NCBI GenBank assembly: GCA_963786495.1 | Contig: CAWAZL010000002.1 | Location: 744,001-808,000 of the forward strand | Source: JALZKA01 sp963786495 | Lineage (GTDB): Bacteria; Actinomycetota; Thermoleophilia; Solirubrobacterales; 70-9 | Direction of reading: 5' to 3' | DNA: 64,000 nucleotides | Part shown: piece by piece, positions 34,949 to 43,673 of the stretch | Layout: each line of letters begins with the position of its first letter | How positions within the stretch are numbered: the first letter of the stretch is position 1 | Notes under the pieces: model-generated | What the model was told of the DNA's origin: nothing | What the model saw: only the letters and a program-made list of their open reading frames with translations | The model's database searches: none | Translations under genes and position numbers: made by a program

Positions 34949-35362
34949 CTAAGTCAACTGGGTTTCAGGCGTAGGTGCCTCGTCGGTGATCTCGATCGAC
35001 TCGACCTCCAATTCGCCGCCGGTCAGTACTTCGCCGGGCTCGCCGCAGGTGGGGCACCGGAATGACGGCACCGGTGGCGGCCCTTCGGTCGCGTACTCCT
35101 CGTGCGTCGCCATCGGTGGCGGCGCGGGATCCCACTCGCACCAGCAGGCGGGACAGCGAAGAGATGAGTCGACGTGCTCGATCCGAAGCTCCGCCCCCTC
35201 GCACGGGGTCTCGCGCGAGACGATGTCGAAGTAGAAGGCGAGCGAGTCCGGGACGACCTGGCGCAGACGGCCGAGCCTGACGTCCACGACGGTCACCCGC
35301 TGCCCGCGCGCGTGCTTGATCGCGGTTTCGACGATCGCGGATGAGATCGAAAGCTCATGCAT
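34949..35362 (-). CDS. hypA: hydrogenase nickel chaperone HypA
   Basis: HypA binds nickel by its N-terminal MHE and a structural zinc by two Cys pairs. The 137-aa product starts MHELSISSAIVETAI. The CPAC and CPTC pairs flank a 26-residue acidic/proline insert (WDPAPPPMATHEEYATEGPP), longer than in typical ~115-aa HypA. It overlaps the protease gene by one base (TGATG). Confidence 0.92.
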   Translation of the reverse strand: MHELSISSAIVETAIKHARGQRVTVVDVRLGRLRQVVPDSLAFYFDIVSRETPCEGAELRIEHVDSSLRCPACWCEWDPAPPPMATHEEYATEGPPPVPSFRCPTCGEPGEVLTGGELEVESIEITDEAPTPETQLT

Positions 35363-35937
35363 CAGGTCTTCGCCTCCGCCTTGGCTTTGGCCTCTTTGGC
35401 CTTGGCCTCCGCCTTCGCGGACTCATCGTCGGCAGCCTTGAATCCCTCGGCGCGCAACTCCTCGACCGTCTCCTGGACGAGCTTGACCCCGCGCTCGACT
35501 GCCGCCTCTACCTCGGGGGACATGCCAAGCCCGTGCTCCTCGACAACCGCGGGCTCGCAGGCGACGACGACGACACGTCCCGGCCAGCCGCCGACCGTTT
35601 TCACGAAGCGAAGGACGGTGTGAGGGTCCATGCCGTGGGGGTTGACGACCTCGCCGTCGCCGATCACTTTGATCTCTGCTGGGTCGGGGTCCATCACGTA
35701 GAGCGTCCCCGGTTCGCCGCCCTGGCGGCTGACGTCGACGAGGATCATCGCGTTGTAGCCGCGCATCAGCTCGTAGGCAAGGTCGAGACCACCCGTGCCG
35801 AAGTCGAGGACGGTGGCGCCCTCGGGCAAGTCAGTCTTCAGAAGGCCCTTCACGACCTCCGAGCCAAACGCGTCGTCCTTCATCCAGGTGTTCCCGACGC
35901 CCGCCACCAGGATCTGTGGCACCAGCTCCGCGTTCAT
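35362..35937 (-). CDS. hydrogenase maturation protease
   Basis: A 191-aa HycI/HupD-type endopeptidase. ILVAGVGNTWMKDDAFGSEVV carries the nickel-sensing Asp/Glu pattern of the family, with FGTGGLDLAYELMRG and DVSRQGGEPGTLY. It would remove the large-subunit C-terminal peptide after nickel insertion. The last ~25 residues are an Ala/Lys/Glu repeat (AKAEAKAKEAKAKAEAKT), likely an exposed helix not needed for catalysis. ATGA overlap with the gene before it. Confidence 0.9.
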   Translation of the reverse strand: MNAELVPQILVAGVGNTWMKDDAFGSEVVKGLLKTDLPEGATVLDFGTGGLDLAYELMRGYNAMILVDVSRQGGEPGTLYVMDPDPAEIKVIGDGEVVNPHGMDPHTVLRFVKTVGGWPGRVVVVACEPAVVEEHGLGMSPEVEAAVERGVKLVQETVEELRAEGFKAADDESAKAEAKAKEAKAKAEAKT

Positions 35938-37106
35938 GCGGGTTCCACCTCGTCGCCCTTGAAGAAGATGTAACGGCCCGTCTCGCGGAAGAGCTCCTGG
36001 GATGCATCGCCGTCAATCGTCACTCCAACGTGGATCTTGTCATCCATGTCGCGATAGATCCGCTCGACGGTCGCGGTGCGCCCCGAGAGCATCGTGTCCA
36101 TCGGGTCGCGGCTCGATTCGCCGGGGTGAAGTATTACCTTGCCGCCCTTGTGAATCGTGCCGCGCGGAACGGCCATCTCGGGCTCGCCGGGGTTGGGATG
36201 GCCCGGCTCGGGCGGCGGGCCCGGGTCTTCCATGCCCGACAACACGTCGGTGGGGCGCATCAGGCCGTGGAGGCGCATCAGGTCCTCATCGGTCGTCCCC
36301 TCGGCCTTGGCGATCATCTCGCGCACGGCGGGGTCCTGCTTCTCGATCTCCTCGCGCTCGGAATCCGACAGCGCCTTCACATGGAGGATCAAAGCCTCCT
36401 CGATCTCGGTGTTGTCGAACAGGTTCCCCAGGCTGTGGGGCGAGAGGGCTGGATGGTCGGGCAGGACGATCGCCGCGCCCAGGATCGCGCGGTCCTTGGG
36501 ATCGGCCAGGACGGGGAACGAGTTGGCGCTTCGGCACTCGGCCACGGCCTCACCGGCCAGGCCGGAGCGCTCGAGGGGCGAGGCAAAGCGGCCGGCGGTG
36601 GTCTCGATGACGACGTGGGTAGAGATGAGGCTTGCCTTGAGTGCCTCACCGCGCGTCATCTCGGCCGCATTCTCAACCGACGTGGAGTTGTGGACGCACA
36701 TGCGCACGCGCGCAAGCCCGGGACCGGCATCGTCGGCACGGAGTCGGAAGCGGCCCTCGACGGGCTGATCTCCCTCGAACGTGAACTCGTGGCCGATGCC
36801 ACCGTCCGCGAGCTCGGCCAAAGGCGTGGGTGGGATCTCGAGCGTGCGCGCCTCGCCCTCGTGGCGGTCACCCGCTGTCTGGAGGAAGCGGACCGTTCCA
36901 CTCACCTCGGCGCCGTCCTCGACATGAAGGACGCAGTCGACGCGCAGGTGGTCGAAGGTCGCGGGGCTTTCCTCGGCGTATGCGGGCGGATAGACGATCC
37001 CGAACGGCGTCGGCGTTGCGTTCTTGGTCGCGGTCGGCGTGTAGGGGTAGAGCGCGTAGCCCTCGTAGAGGAGGGAGTCGACGAGCGTCTCGAGCGGTTT
37101 CTCCAT
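35934..37106 (-). CDS. hydrogenase-operon accessory protein, unknown function
   Basis: A 390-aa protein starting MEKPLETLVDSLLYEGYALYPYTPTATKN. No catalytic motif is recognised. The C-terminal ~100 residues (about 290-390; GGKVILHPGESSRDPMDTMLSGRTATVERIYRDMDDKIHVGVTIDGD) look like a beta domain of the hydrogenase-associated or nitrile-hydratase-like barrel type. It lies between the accessory genes and the protease with 1-base and 4-base junctions, so it is certainly in the operon. I believe similar proteins accompany actinobacterial group 1h hydrogenases; not verified here. Confidence 0.75.
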   Translation of the reverse strand: MEKPLETLVDSLLYEGYALYPYTPTATKNATPTPFGIVYPPAYAEESPATFDHLRVDCVLHVEDGAEVSGTVRFLQTAGDRHEGEARTLEIPPTPLAELADGGIGHEFTFEGDQPVEGRFRLRADDAGPGLARVRMCVHNSTSVENAAEMTRGEALKASLISTHVVIETTAGRFASPLERSGLAGEAVAECRSANSFPVLADPKDRAILGAAIVLPDHPALSPHSLGNLFDNTEIEEALILHVKALSDSEREEIEKQDPAVREMIAKAEGTTDEDLMRLHGLMRPTDVLSGMEDPGPPPEPGHPNPGEPEMAVPRGTIHKGGKVILHPGESSRDPMDTMLSGRTATVERIYRDMDDKIHVGVTIDGDASQELFRETGRYIFFKGDEVEPA

Positions 37107-37107
37107 C

Positions 37108-37866
37108 TCAAAGATCCTCGGTTCCGCTCTGCTCGGCGCGATCGATGATGCGGGTGACGGCGTCGTCGAAGGTCGGAGCGCCCATCTTCGCCTTGAGGTC
37201 CTCGATGCGGGAGACGGTCTCGGAGTGAAGCGGGACCCAGTTGCGGAACGGGTGGTGCTCAGCGGTAAGCCGGGTCCACGCCTCCATCGGCATCTCGAAG
37301 CGCTCCGAGCGGTCCCACGGCACCGGAACGGTCTGCACCCGGCCGTCGCCGCGCTCATAGAGGATCGAGCCGTTGAAATGGAAGCGGAGCGGCACCGTCC
37401 CGCCCTCGTCGAGCGCCCCGAAGTACTTGGCGGAGGCGATCTCCAAGTCGTACGAGACAGGCACGACCAGCTCGAACTCGCCTTCGCCCGTGAAGCCATG
37501 CACCATCGACGAGGTGGCCGCCCAGCGAAAAGCCCCCGTCGTCGAAGCCCACCGCTCGGGCCCGCCGAAAAGCTCCATCAACCGCTCCCGCTCCCCAGGC
37601 GCATAAGACCGCTTCCCGGGCTCAACCACAACGATTGCGGTCAGCGCGATGAGATAAACGGGCCGCTGCGAAGGATCACGAATGGTGCCTTTGAAGCTGA
37701 GAGCGGGCTCGACCGATTTGGGAACGGGCTCAACGGCAACAATCAGAAACTCCGGTTCCGCACCGGGGTCTGACCCCTGAACCTCAAGCGTTGACGCTTT
37801 CGCCGACGTGCCAAGGGGGTCTGACCCCTTCACGCTCCGCGGCACCTCGCCGTTCGTCTCACTCAC
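37108..37866 (-). CDS. hydrogenase-operon accessory protein, unknown (DUF6084-like)
   Basis: A 252-aa protein. After a ~30-residue N-terminal segment bearing two GSDP peptides (encoded by a palindrome pair), it has FLIVAVEPVPKSVEPALSFKGTIRD and FELVVPVSYDLEIASAKYFGALDEGGTVPLRFHFNGSILY, a beta-sandwich-like pattern. I associate this with a family of unknown function (DUF6084-like) next to actinobacterial hydrogenases, from memory only. GTG start in a GTGA overlap; one base before the next gene. Possibly a structural or assembly factor. Confidence 0.72.
   Translation of the reverse strand: MSETNGEVPRSVKGSDPLGTSAKASTLEVQGSDPGAEPEFLIVAVEPVPKSVEPALSFKGTIRDPSQRPVYLIALTAIVVVEPGKRSYAPGERERLMELFGGPERWASTTGAFRWAATSSMVHGFTGEGEFELVVPVSYDLEIASAKYFGALDEGGTVPLRFHFNGSILYERGDGRVQTVPVPWDRSERFEMPMEAWTRLTAEHHPFRNWVPLHSETVSRIEDLKAKMGAPTFDDAVTRIIDRAEQSGTEDL
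37765..37828. repeat. palindrome pair, copy A (two GGGGTCTGACCCC)
   Basis: Two copies of the 13-mer GGGGTC-T-GACCCC (37765-37777 and 37816-37828), 51 bases apart start to start, lie in frame in the N-terminal part of the 37108-37866 gene and encode two GSDP peptides. The 38 bases between them share about half their positions with those in the second pair at 38418-38481. Confidence 0.85.
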
Positions 37867-38600
37867 GCTGGCGATCCTTCCCGCAACCGTTCGAAGAACG
37901 CCGCAATCGCTTGGTCCACGCCGTCGCCACCCGAGATGCCCTCCCACGCCACCTTCACGCCCCCAACCATCTCGTAACAGCGATCAATCGGCACGATCAC
38001 GTACTGGGGCGGGTCGGACATCCGGTTGACGATGAACGCCTCGGCGTCCGGCTCGAGCTCTGAGAGCTGCGGGTTGGCCTCGACGAGGTCCGCCCACGCG
38101 TCCAGGTCGAGCTCGCACTCGGTCGAACCTGCGGGGCTGGGATAGAACGCGACGGTTTCGCCCGTGTCGCCGTTCTGCGTGAAGAACGCGAGCGCGATCG
38201 GGATGCCGAGCCGAGCCCACATCTCGTCGGCCATCTCGAGATCGTCAAGCCAGGTGATCTTGTGCCCGACGGGCCGGTACTCGGCCTCGGCCGACTTCTC
38301 CGCAAGGCAGACCTCGCACGCGCAGAGGATGCGCCGCTCGGAGAGATGAAGAAGGTGGCGGTGGTCATGAGCGATGGGCGTCCCGCAGACGTCACAGAGT
38401 TCGCTGACGTTTGAACCGGGGTCTGACCCCTCAACCCCAGGCGTACCGATTTGGCGCGAACGCCCACGGGGGTCTGACCCCTCGCGTCCCGGCGCCACCG
38501 GCCGCAGGCCCCGCAGCCCGCTCACCAGATCCGCCCGCTTGCGATTCGCAGTCAGCCGGTCGAGGGCGCCGTTGCCGTTTCCGTTGCTGCTCTCGGTCAT
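37863..38600 (-). CDS. hydrogenase-operon accessory protein with Cys pairs (DUF5947-like)
   Basis: A 245-aa protein. N-terminal ~60 residues contain the GSDP-bearing repeat insertion. Then CDVCGTPIAHDHRHLLHLSERRILCACEVCL, with two CxxC pairs and His residues, looks like a metal or Fe-S site. The C-terminal ~150 residues (GIPIALAFFTQNGDTGETVAFYPSPAGSTECELD) are unassigned. I associate it with DUF5947-like proteins of hydrogenase loci, from memory. ATGA overlap with the NifU/Rieske gene and GTGA overlap with the next. Confidence 0.74.
   Translation of the reverse strand: MTESSNGNGNGALDRLTANRKRADLVSGLRGLRPVAPGREGSDPRGRSRQIGTPGVEGSDPGSNVSELCDVCGTPIAHDHRHLLHLSERRILCACEVCLAEKSAEAEYRPVGHKITWLDDLEMADEMWARLGIPIALAFFTQNGDTGETVAFYPSPAGSTECELDLDAWADLVEANPQLSELEPDAEAFIVNRMSDPPQYVIVPIDRCYEMVGGVKVAWEGISGGDGVDQAIAAFFERLREGSPA
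38418..38481. repeat. palindrome pair, copy B (two GGGGTCTGACCCC)
   Basis: Two copies of the same 13-mer (38418-38430 and 38469-38481), again exactly 51 bases apart, in frame near the start of the 37863-38600 gene. They too encode GSDP twice. Identical spacing with diverged intervening bases shows copies A and B descend from one element. Confidence 0.85.
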
Positions 38601-39526
38601 GCGGTCTGAGGCAATGCGACCCTGACCCCGCCGGCGTCGGCGAGGAGCGGGACGGGATCGAGCTGAGCGCCGCCGTCGGTGGCGAGCCCGGCTCTGGGAA
38701 GGTCAAATGAGGCGCCGCACTCGGGACAGGCGAGCACGCCGCCGAGAAGGGTGCCGGAGGTCACAGGTGAGCTGCACGCCGGGCAGCAGTCGAGGAATGC
38801 AAGGAGCGTGCCGTCGATGCGGGCGACCGCGAGGGTCGCGCCGCCGACTTCGGCGGCCTGGATGCGGCCCTCGGCCACCGACTCCGCAGCGGCCAGGGAG
38901 TGCCAGGCGCCGCCGTTCGAGGAGTTGAACGCGGCCTGGGCCTGCGCCGTCTGGGACGCGGGTTCCTGCTCGCCGTTTGCCGACACCTGGAGGACGGGCA
39001 GGTCGAAGCCAGTCGATGGCTCGGGCTCGGAATCAGCGAGCCCCTCGACGATCAAGCCTTCGAGATCGGGGGCGACCTCGTCGAGCGCCTGTTTGACGGC
39101 CAGCTCGAGCGTCGCGGAGGACGCGGGGCAGGTCTTGCAGCTTCCCTCGAGCCGAATGCGCGCCACGCCGTCCGTGACGTCGAGCAACTCGACGCCGCCG
39201 CCGTGCGAGTCGAGATAGGGGCGCACCTGGTCGAGTGCCTCCATGACGCGCTCGTCGAGCGGCACCGGGTAGAGGTCGTGGATGAGAAGGAGGCTGGCGA
39301 TGACGCCGTCGTCGGCCATCGCGTCGCGGATGCCCGCGGCGGGCTCGCCCGCGTTCTCGAGCGTCCCGACGATACGGCGCATGCCCTCGCCGTAGAGCTC
39401 GACGATCGCGCCGACAAGGTCCTCGGCGGCCGCCTGCGCCCGCGGGTCGCCCAGGTCCTCCAGCTTCGCCTGGAGGACCTGAACCCGCTCGACGAGCTCT
39501 TCGGCGCTGACGTCCTCGGCGCTCAG
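38597..39526 (-). CDS. NifU-domain / Rieske-like protein, probable hydrogenase electron-transfer partner
   Basis: About 309 aa. After an N-terminal helical region, a NifU C-terminal-type domain has LDSHGGGVELLDVTDGVARIRLEGSCKTCPASSATL with its CxxC. The last ~100 residues are Rieske-like (LLGGVLACPECGASFDLPRAGL), but both His ligands are absent: the motifs read CCPAC and CPEC. The start appears to be CTG in a CTGA overlap with the large-subunit stop (39523-39526); no ATG, GTG or TTG fits without reaching far into that gene. A NifU/Rieske-type protein beside mycobacterial group 1h genes (HhyE-like) is the nearest analogue I know. Confidence 0.78.
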   Translation of the reverse strand: MSAEDVSAEELVERVQVLQAKLEDLGDPRAQAAAEDLVGAIVELYGEGMRRIVGTLENAGEPAAGIRDAMADDGVIASLLLIHDLYPVPLDERVMEALDQVRPYLDSHGGGVELLDVTDGVARIRLEGSCKTCPASSATLELAVKQALDEVAPDLEGLIVEGLADSEPEPSTGFDLPVLQVSANGEQEPASQTAQAQAAFNSSNGGAWHSLAAAESVAEGRIQAAEVGGATLAVARIDGTLLAFLDCCPACSSPVTSGTLLGGVLACPECGASFDLPRAGLATDGGAQLDPVPLLADAGGVRVALPQTA

Positions 39527-41310
39527 CAGCTCAGCCCCGTCGGTGTGTGCTGGACCTTCCGGACCATGCCCTTCCCGTTGTACATGTGCACGCCGCAGGG
39601 CAGGCATGGATCGAATGAGCGCACCGCCCGCATGATGTCGACGCCCTTGAAGTTCTCCGGGCCGTTCTCCTCGAAGATGGGCGTGTTCTGCACCGCATCC
39701 TCGTAGGGGCCGGGAGTTCCATAGACGTCGCGCACGCTCGCGTTCCACGGCGTCGGCGGGTAGGGCTGGTAGTTCGCGACCTTGCCGCCCTCGATCACCA
39801 TGTGATGCGAGATGACGCCGCGGGCGGCCTCGTGGAAGCCCACCGAGACGGCGTCTTGGGGGACCTTGAAGTCGGACCAGCTCTTGGTCCGGCCTGCCCT
39901 GACCTCGACGAACGCACGCTCCAGGCAGTGCAGCGCGATCAGCGCCGCGTAGGCCTGGTGGTAGGTCCTGGCGCGGTCACGCTCGATCGCGTTGGACTTC
40001 TCCGGGACGTGCCACTCGAGCTGCATCTCGCCGTGGTTTGCCGACTTCGGCAGCACCATCTGGATTGAGTGGCCGGTCGCCTTGGCGTAGCCGAAGTCGA
40101 CCAGGCCGGCCTTCGCCGTGCACCACTGGCGGGCGAACGGGCCGCCGCCGGTGTCGCATGCGACGTAGCGGTCGGTCCGATCGTCGTAGATCCGCGGCGA
40201 GACGACCCACGAGTACTTGTCGTTGAAGTCGCGTGCCTGCGGCTTCGGGATCGTCACCTTGTTCCACGGATGGCGCGGGTCGACGGGGTTCCCGAGCGGG
40301 TCCTTGTCGACGAACGTCTTCTCCGTCTCGGTCCAGTCGTCGAAGTACGACGAGCCGAGCAGGATGCGGATCTTGAGGTTGATGTCCACGAGGTCCGTGG
40401 TGATCAACTCGCCGCCGATCGCGATGCCGGGGGTGATGTACCGCTTGTTGCCCCACTCGTTCATGTTCTCGTACGTCGAGTCGGCGTAGTCGGGGTCGTC
40501 GAAGGCGCCCCAGTTGACGAGATCGGTCTCGCGGTAGCCGACCATGTCGTACCCCGGCAACTCCCTCAGGAAGAAGTCGTAGAGGTCGTCGTGCATCGGC
40601 ACGCTGCGCTTCACGTAGTCGAAGTACCGCATGAGCCGCACGTAGTAGTCGGTGAGCGTCTGGTGCGTGATGTGCGCAGAGCAGCCGCCCGGCATGATCG
40701 TCGACGGGTGCGTGTGCCTGCCGCCGAAGAGGCAGTACATCTCGCGCGTGTACCGGGCGACCTGGAGCGTCTCCAGGTAGAAGTCGCCGGTGAACGGGTT
40801 GAGCGAGCGCATGATGTCGGCGATCGTCCGGTAGCCGTGGATGTCGGCGCCGGGCGAGAGCTCCTGCTCCGCCTTCTGGAGCAGTGAGGGATTCGTCTCC
40901 TTCACCATCTGCTCGCAGAAGTCCACGTTGCACATGCAGTCGTTGAAGATGGCGTGGTCGAAGATGAAGTCCGCCGTCTCCGCGAGGTTGAACGCAAGCT
41001 CGCCGAGCGGAGGCATCTTCACCCCATACGCCATGTTCTGGTTGAGACACGAGACAGTGCAGTGGTTATCGCCACAAATGCCGCAGATACGGCTGGTGAT
41101 GAAGTGCGTGTCCCTGGGGTCGATCCCCTTCATGAAGATGTCGAATCCTCTGAAGATCATCGACGTCGAATAGCACTTGTTCACCTTGCGGTTGCTGAAG
41201 TCGATCTCGGTGTGGATGCCCAGCGAACCGACGATCCTGGTGATCGGGTCCCAGGACATCTCCTTGACCATGACCTTCTGATCAGCGGCGGGTGTCTCCG
41301 TTGCTGCCAT
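39523..41310 (-). CDS. hhyL: [NiFe]-hydrogenase large subunit, group 1h type
   Basis: The 595-aa catalytic subunit. The N-terminal nickel motif RICGICGDNHC and the C-terminal DPCLPCGVH provide the four Cys ligands. After the last His, a 17-residue tail (MYNGKGMVRKVQHTPTG...) is the peptide the protease would remove. Overall sequence (SCLNQNMAYGVKMPP, FGGRHTHPSTIMPGG) fits the actinobacterial high-affinity group 1h/5. ATG with RBS AGAGGAGAG, 28 bases after the small subunit. It probably oxidises trace H2 in the cytoplasm and feeds quinone-linked respiration; that role is family knowledge. Confidence 0.95.
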   Translation of the reverse strand: MAATETPAADQKVMVKEMSWDPITRIVGSLGIHTEIDFSNRKVNKCYSTSMIFRGFDIFMKGIDPRDTHFITSRICGICGDNHCTVSCLNQNMAYGVKMPPLGELAFNLAETADFIFDHAIFNDCMCNVDFCEQMVKETNPSLLQKAEQELSPGADIHGYRTIADIMRSLNPFTGDFYLETLQVARYTREMYCLFGGRHTHPSTIMPGGCSAHITHQTLTDYYVRLMRYFDYVKRSVPMHDDLYDFFLRELPGYDMVGYRETDLVNWGAFDDPDYADSTYENMNEWGNKRYITPGIAIGGELITTDLVDINLKIRILLGSSYFDDWTETEKTFVDKDPLGNPVDPRHPWNKVTIPKPQARDFNDKYSWVVSPRIYDDRTDRYVACDTGGGPFARQWCTAKAGLVDFGYAKATGHSIQMVLPKSANHGEMQLEWHVPEKSNAIERDRARTYHQAYAALIALHCLERAFVEVRAGRTKSWSDFKVPQDAVSVGFHEAARGVISHHMVIEGGKVANYQPYPPTPWNASVRDVYGTPGPYEDAVQNTPIFEENGPENFKGVDIMRAVRSFDPCLPCGVHMYNGKGMVRKVQHTPTGLSC

Positions 41311-41338
41311 TAGCTCTCTCCTCTAACTCTCTCTCGCC

Positions 41339-42412
41339 CTACTTGGCGTAGTTCCTGGGCGTATAGCCCGTGGTGAGCGTGTTCCCGGGCTTGCGCCACT
41401 CGGGCTCGACGTCGTACTTGCGGTCGATGTTCCGCTTGCGGAAGTACCGGACAGCGGGGCCGAACGCGAACCTCTGAAAGTTGGAGGCCATGTTTCCCCA
41501 GGCATCCGGGTCCATGAACGGCATGTACTTGTCGGGGAAACCGGGCATCGTGCAGGCCATGCAGATGCCGCCCACGTTGGGGCAGCCTCCGTAGCCGTCG
41601 ACCCAGCCGCGCACCGGCACGTTGCACTTGACCACCGGGCCCTTGCAGCCCAGCTTCACCAGGCAGCGCGGGTCGTCGCCGTACTCGGTGGCGAACTGCC
41701 CCTGCTCGGCGAAACCGGCGCGGTTGCATCCTTCGCGGACCGTGCGGCCAAACAGCCACCGCGGGCGCAGCTGCTCGTCGAGGTCAGGTACCGGCGCTCT
41801 GCCGGCGAGGTGCATCGCCAGGTAGAGAAGGGACTCGGTGACGTTGTCCGGCTGCGCGGGACAGCCGGGGATGTTGACGACGGGAAGCCCGGCCGAGGAC
41901 TTCCAGTTCCAACCCAGATGGTCGGCGACGCCCATGGCGCCCGTCGGGTTGTTCTTCATCGCTGGGATGCCGCCGAACGTCGCGCAGCTTCCCACCGCAA
42001 CTACGGCCGCGGCCTTGGGGGCCAGGCGGTCGAGCCACTCGGTGGTGGTGATCGGCTGCCCCGTCTCGGGGTTGTCGCCGATCGCCGCCCAATAGCCGTC
42101 TCCCGAGAGGTTCTCGTTCGGGATGGAGCCCTCGACGATGAGGACGAAGGGGTCGAGCTCGCCCTTTTCGGCGCGCCACCACCACTCGATGAACTCGGCG
42201 CCGTTCTCGTACGCCAAGACGGGATGGTGGATGTGGAGCTTCGGCATCCCCGGGATCGTCTGGAGGATGAGGTCCTCCAGACTGGGGTTCACCGCAGAGG
42301 TCATGGCGACCGAGTCCCCATCGCATGAGAGGCCCGTGGTCATCCACAGAACGTGTGCCTCGACCGCCTCGGTCGCGGCTTGATCGGGTACGAACTCGGC
42401 CGGTAGCGCCAT
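41339..42412 (-). CDS. hhyS: [NiFe]-hydrogenase small subunit, group 1h type
   Basis: The 357-aa electron-relay subunit with three Fe-S clusters. The proximal site TTGLSCDGDSVAM has Asp where the second Cys of the usual CxxC lies, the 3Cys/1Asp ligation reported for actinobacterial-type hydrogenases; VGSCATFGG and IPGCPAQPDN supply other ligands. Later cysteines (GCNRAG, CLVKLGCKGP, CNVPV, GCPNVGGICMAC) serve medial and distal clusters. No twin-arginine signal and no membrane helix, so it is cytosolic. ATG 42412 has an AAGGAG site seven bases upstream. The longer frame to 42568 is rejected. Confidence 0.95.
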   Translation of the reverse strand: MALPAEFVPDQAATEAVEAHVLWMTTGLSCDGDSVAMTSAVNPSLEDLILQTIPGMPKLHIHHPVLAYENGAEFIEWWWRAEKGELDPFVLIVEGSIPNENLSGDGYWAAIGDNPETGQPITTTEWLDRLAPKAAAVVAVGSCATFGGIPAMKNNPTGAMGVADHLGWNWKSSAGLPVVNIPGCPAQPDNVTESLLYLAMHLAGRAPVPDLDEQLRPRWLFGRTVREGCNRAGFAEQGQFATEYGDDPRCLVKLGCKGPVVKCNVPVRGWVDGYGGCPNVGGICMACTMPGFPDKYMPFMDPDAWGNMASNFQRFAFGPAVRYFRKRNIDRKYDVEPEWRKPGNTLTTGYTPRNYAK

Positions 42413-42542
42413 CGCTAACTCCTTGGTGAGGGGGCCCGCGCTCCCTCGTTGTGATGTATCTCGTGAGCACCTTTGGGTGCGAAAGCAGCAGGTGTCGTTA
42501 GGTATCTCGAACAACCGCTGCGGTTTGGATTCGGTGAAGTCA

Positions 42543-43673
42543 TCAGCAGATCCTCGGCAGGGGGTCACCGGCCAGGAGGTCCATCACGCGCCGCCCGCCG
42601 AAGGCGGTCTCGACGAGGACCATGCCGGGGGGCTCGGCGACGACCTCCGCGATCTCGGCGGCGGCTTCGCAGCCGGGGACGGAGCGGAGCGCCGCGAGCG
42701 CGGCGTCGGCGGCCTCAGGGGCGACGAAGGCGACCATGACGCCTTCGTTTGCGACATACATCGGGTCGATGCCCAGGAGCTCGGACGCTCCCTCGACCTC
42801 GGGGATGACGGGGATTGAGGCCTCACGCACGGTGATGCCGACACCGGATGCGCGCGCCAGTTCGTTGAGGGCCGAGGCGACGCCCCCCCGGGTGGCGTCG
42901 CGCATCGACCGCAGACTTGGTCCGGCTGCATCCAAAAGAGCGTCGGCGACCGGCCAGAGCGAGCGACAGTCGGATTCGACGTCAGCCTCGATGCCGAGCT
43001 CGCCGCGGGCGAGCATGATCGCCGTGCCGTGCTCGCCGATCGTCTTGGAGACGAGCACGCGATCGCCGGACTTGAGCGTGCCCGTGCCAAGCGATGCTCG
43101 CGGGTCGATCTCGCCGATGCCCGTGGTGCAGACATACATTCCGTCTGCCAGGCCGCGCTCGACGACCTTGGTGTCGCCTGTGACCACCGAGACTCCGGCC
43201 TCGGCCGCGGTGCGAGCGATCGCATCGACCTCCCCCCGAAGGACGTCGGAGTCGAGACCCTCTTCGAGCACGAAGGCGAGGCTCAGCGCCTGCGCCTTCG
43301 CGCCGGCCGCAGCGAGGTCGTTGACGGTGCCGCAGACCGCGAGCTCTCCAATGGAGCCGCCGGGGAACTGGAGCGGCTTGACGACAAAGGTGTCGGTGGT
43401 CATGGCAACCGATGCGCCGGCGATCGTCACGATGCCCGAGTCGCCCAGCTCGGAGAGCTCGTCCGATCCGAACGCCGGGACGTAGAGCCCCTCGATCAGC
43501 GTTTGCGTCGCCTTGCCGCCGGCGCCGTGGGACATGTTCACGGCCGAGTCCTTGAAGCGCGGGCGCTTCGCGCGAGCCGTCTCGATGATCTCGAGAACGC
43601 GCTGCTCCCGGTCGGGCGCGGAAGGACGGCCGGCGCCGATCCGCTTCTCGGGCGTCGCGATTGGCTCGGTCAA
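42543..43673 (-). CDS. hypE: hydrogenase maturation protein HypE
   Basis: HypE dehydrates the thiocarbamate made by HypF to a thiocyanate that donates CN. The 376-aa product has VNMSHGAGGKATQTLIE, TTDTFVVKPLQFPGGSIGELAVCGTVNDLAAAGA, and ends PLPRIC with the modified terminal Cys. Start is TTG in a TTGA overlap with hypD (43670-43673); the 810-aa open frame extending upstream is antisense-like noise through hypD. A 130-base gap before hhyS carries a 5-bp hairpin GCACC-CAAA-GGTGC and may hold an internal promoter. Confidence 0.93.
   Translation of the reverse strand: MTEPIATPEKRIGAGRPSAPDREQRVLEIIETARAKRPRFKDSAVNMSHGAGGKATQTLIEGLYVPAFGSDELSELGDSGIVTIAGASVAMTTDTFVVKPLQFPGGSIGELAVCGTVNDLAAAGAKAQALSLAFVLEEGLDSDVLRGEVDAIARTAAEAGVSVVTGDTKVVERGLADGMYVCTTGIGEIDPRASLGTGTLKSGDRVLVSKTIGEHGTAIMLARGELGIEADVESDCRSLWPVADALLDAAGPSLRSMRDATRGGVASALNELARASGVGITVREASIPVIPEVEGASELLGIDPMYVANEGVMVAFVAPEAADAALAALRSVPGCEAAAEIAEVVAEPPGMVLVETAFGGRRVMDLLAGDPLPRIC

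Noticed and set aside
35916..37148. 410-aa plus-strand open frame opposite hydrogenase accessory genes
   Set aside because: Antisense shadow; the minus-strand genes have tight operon junctions and coherent protein patterns.
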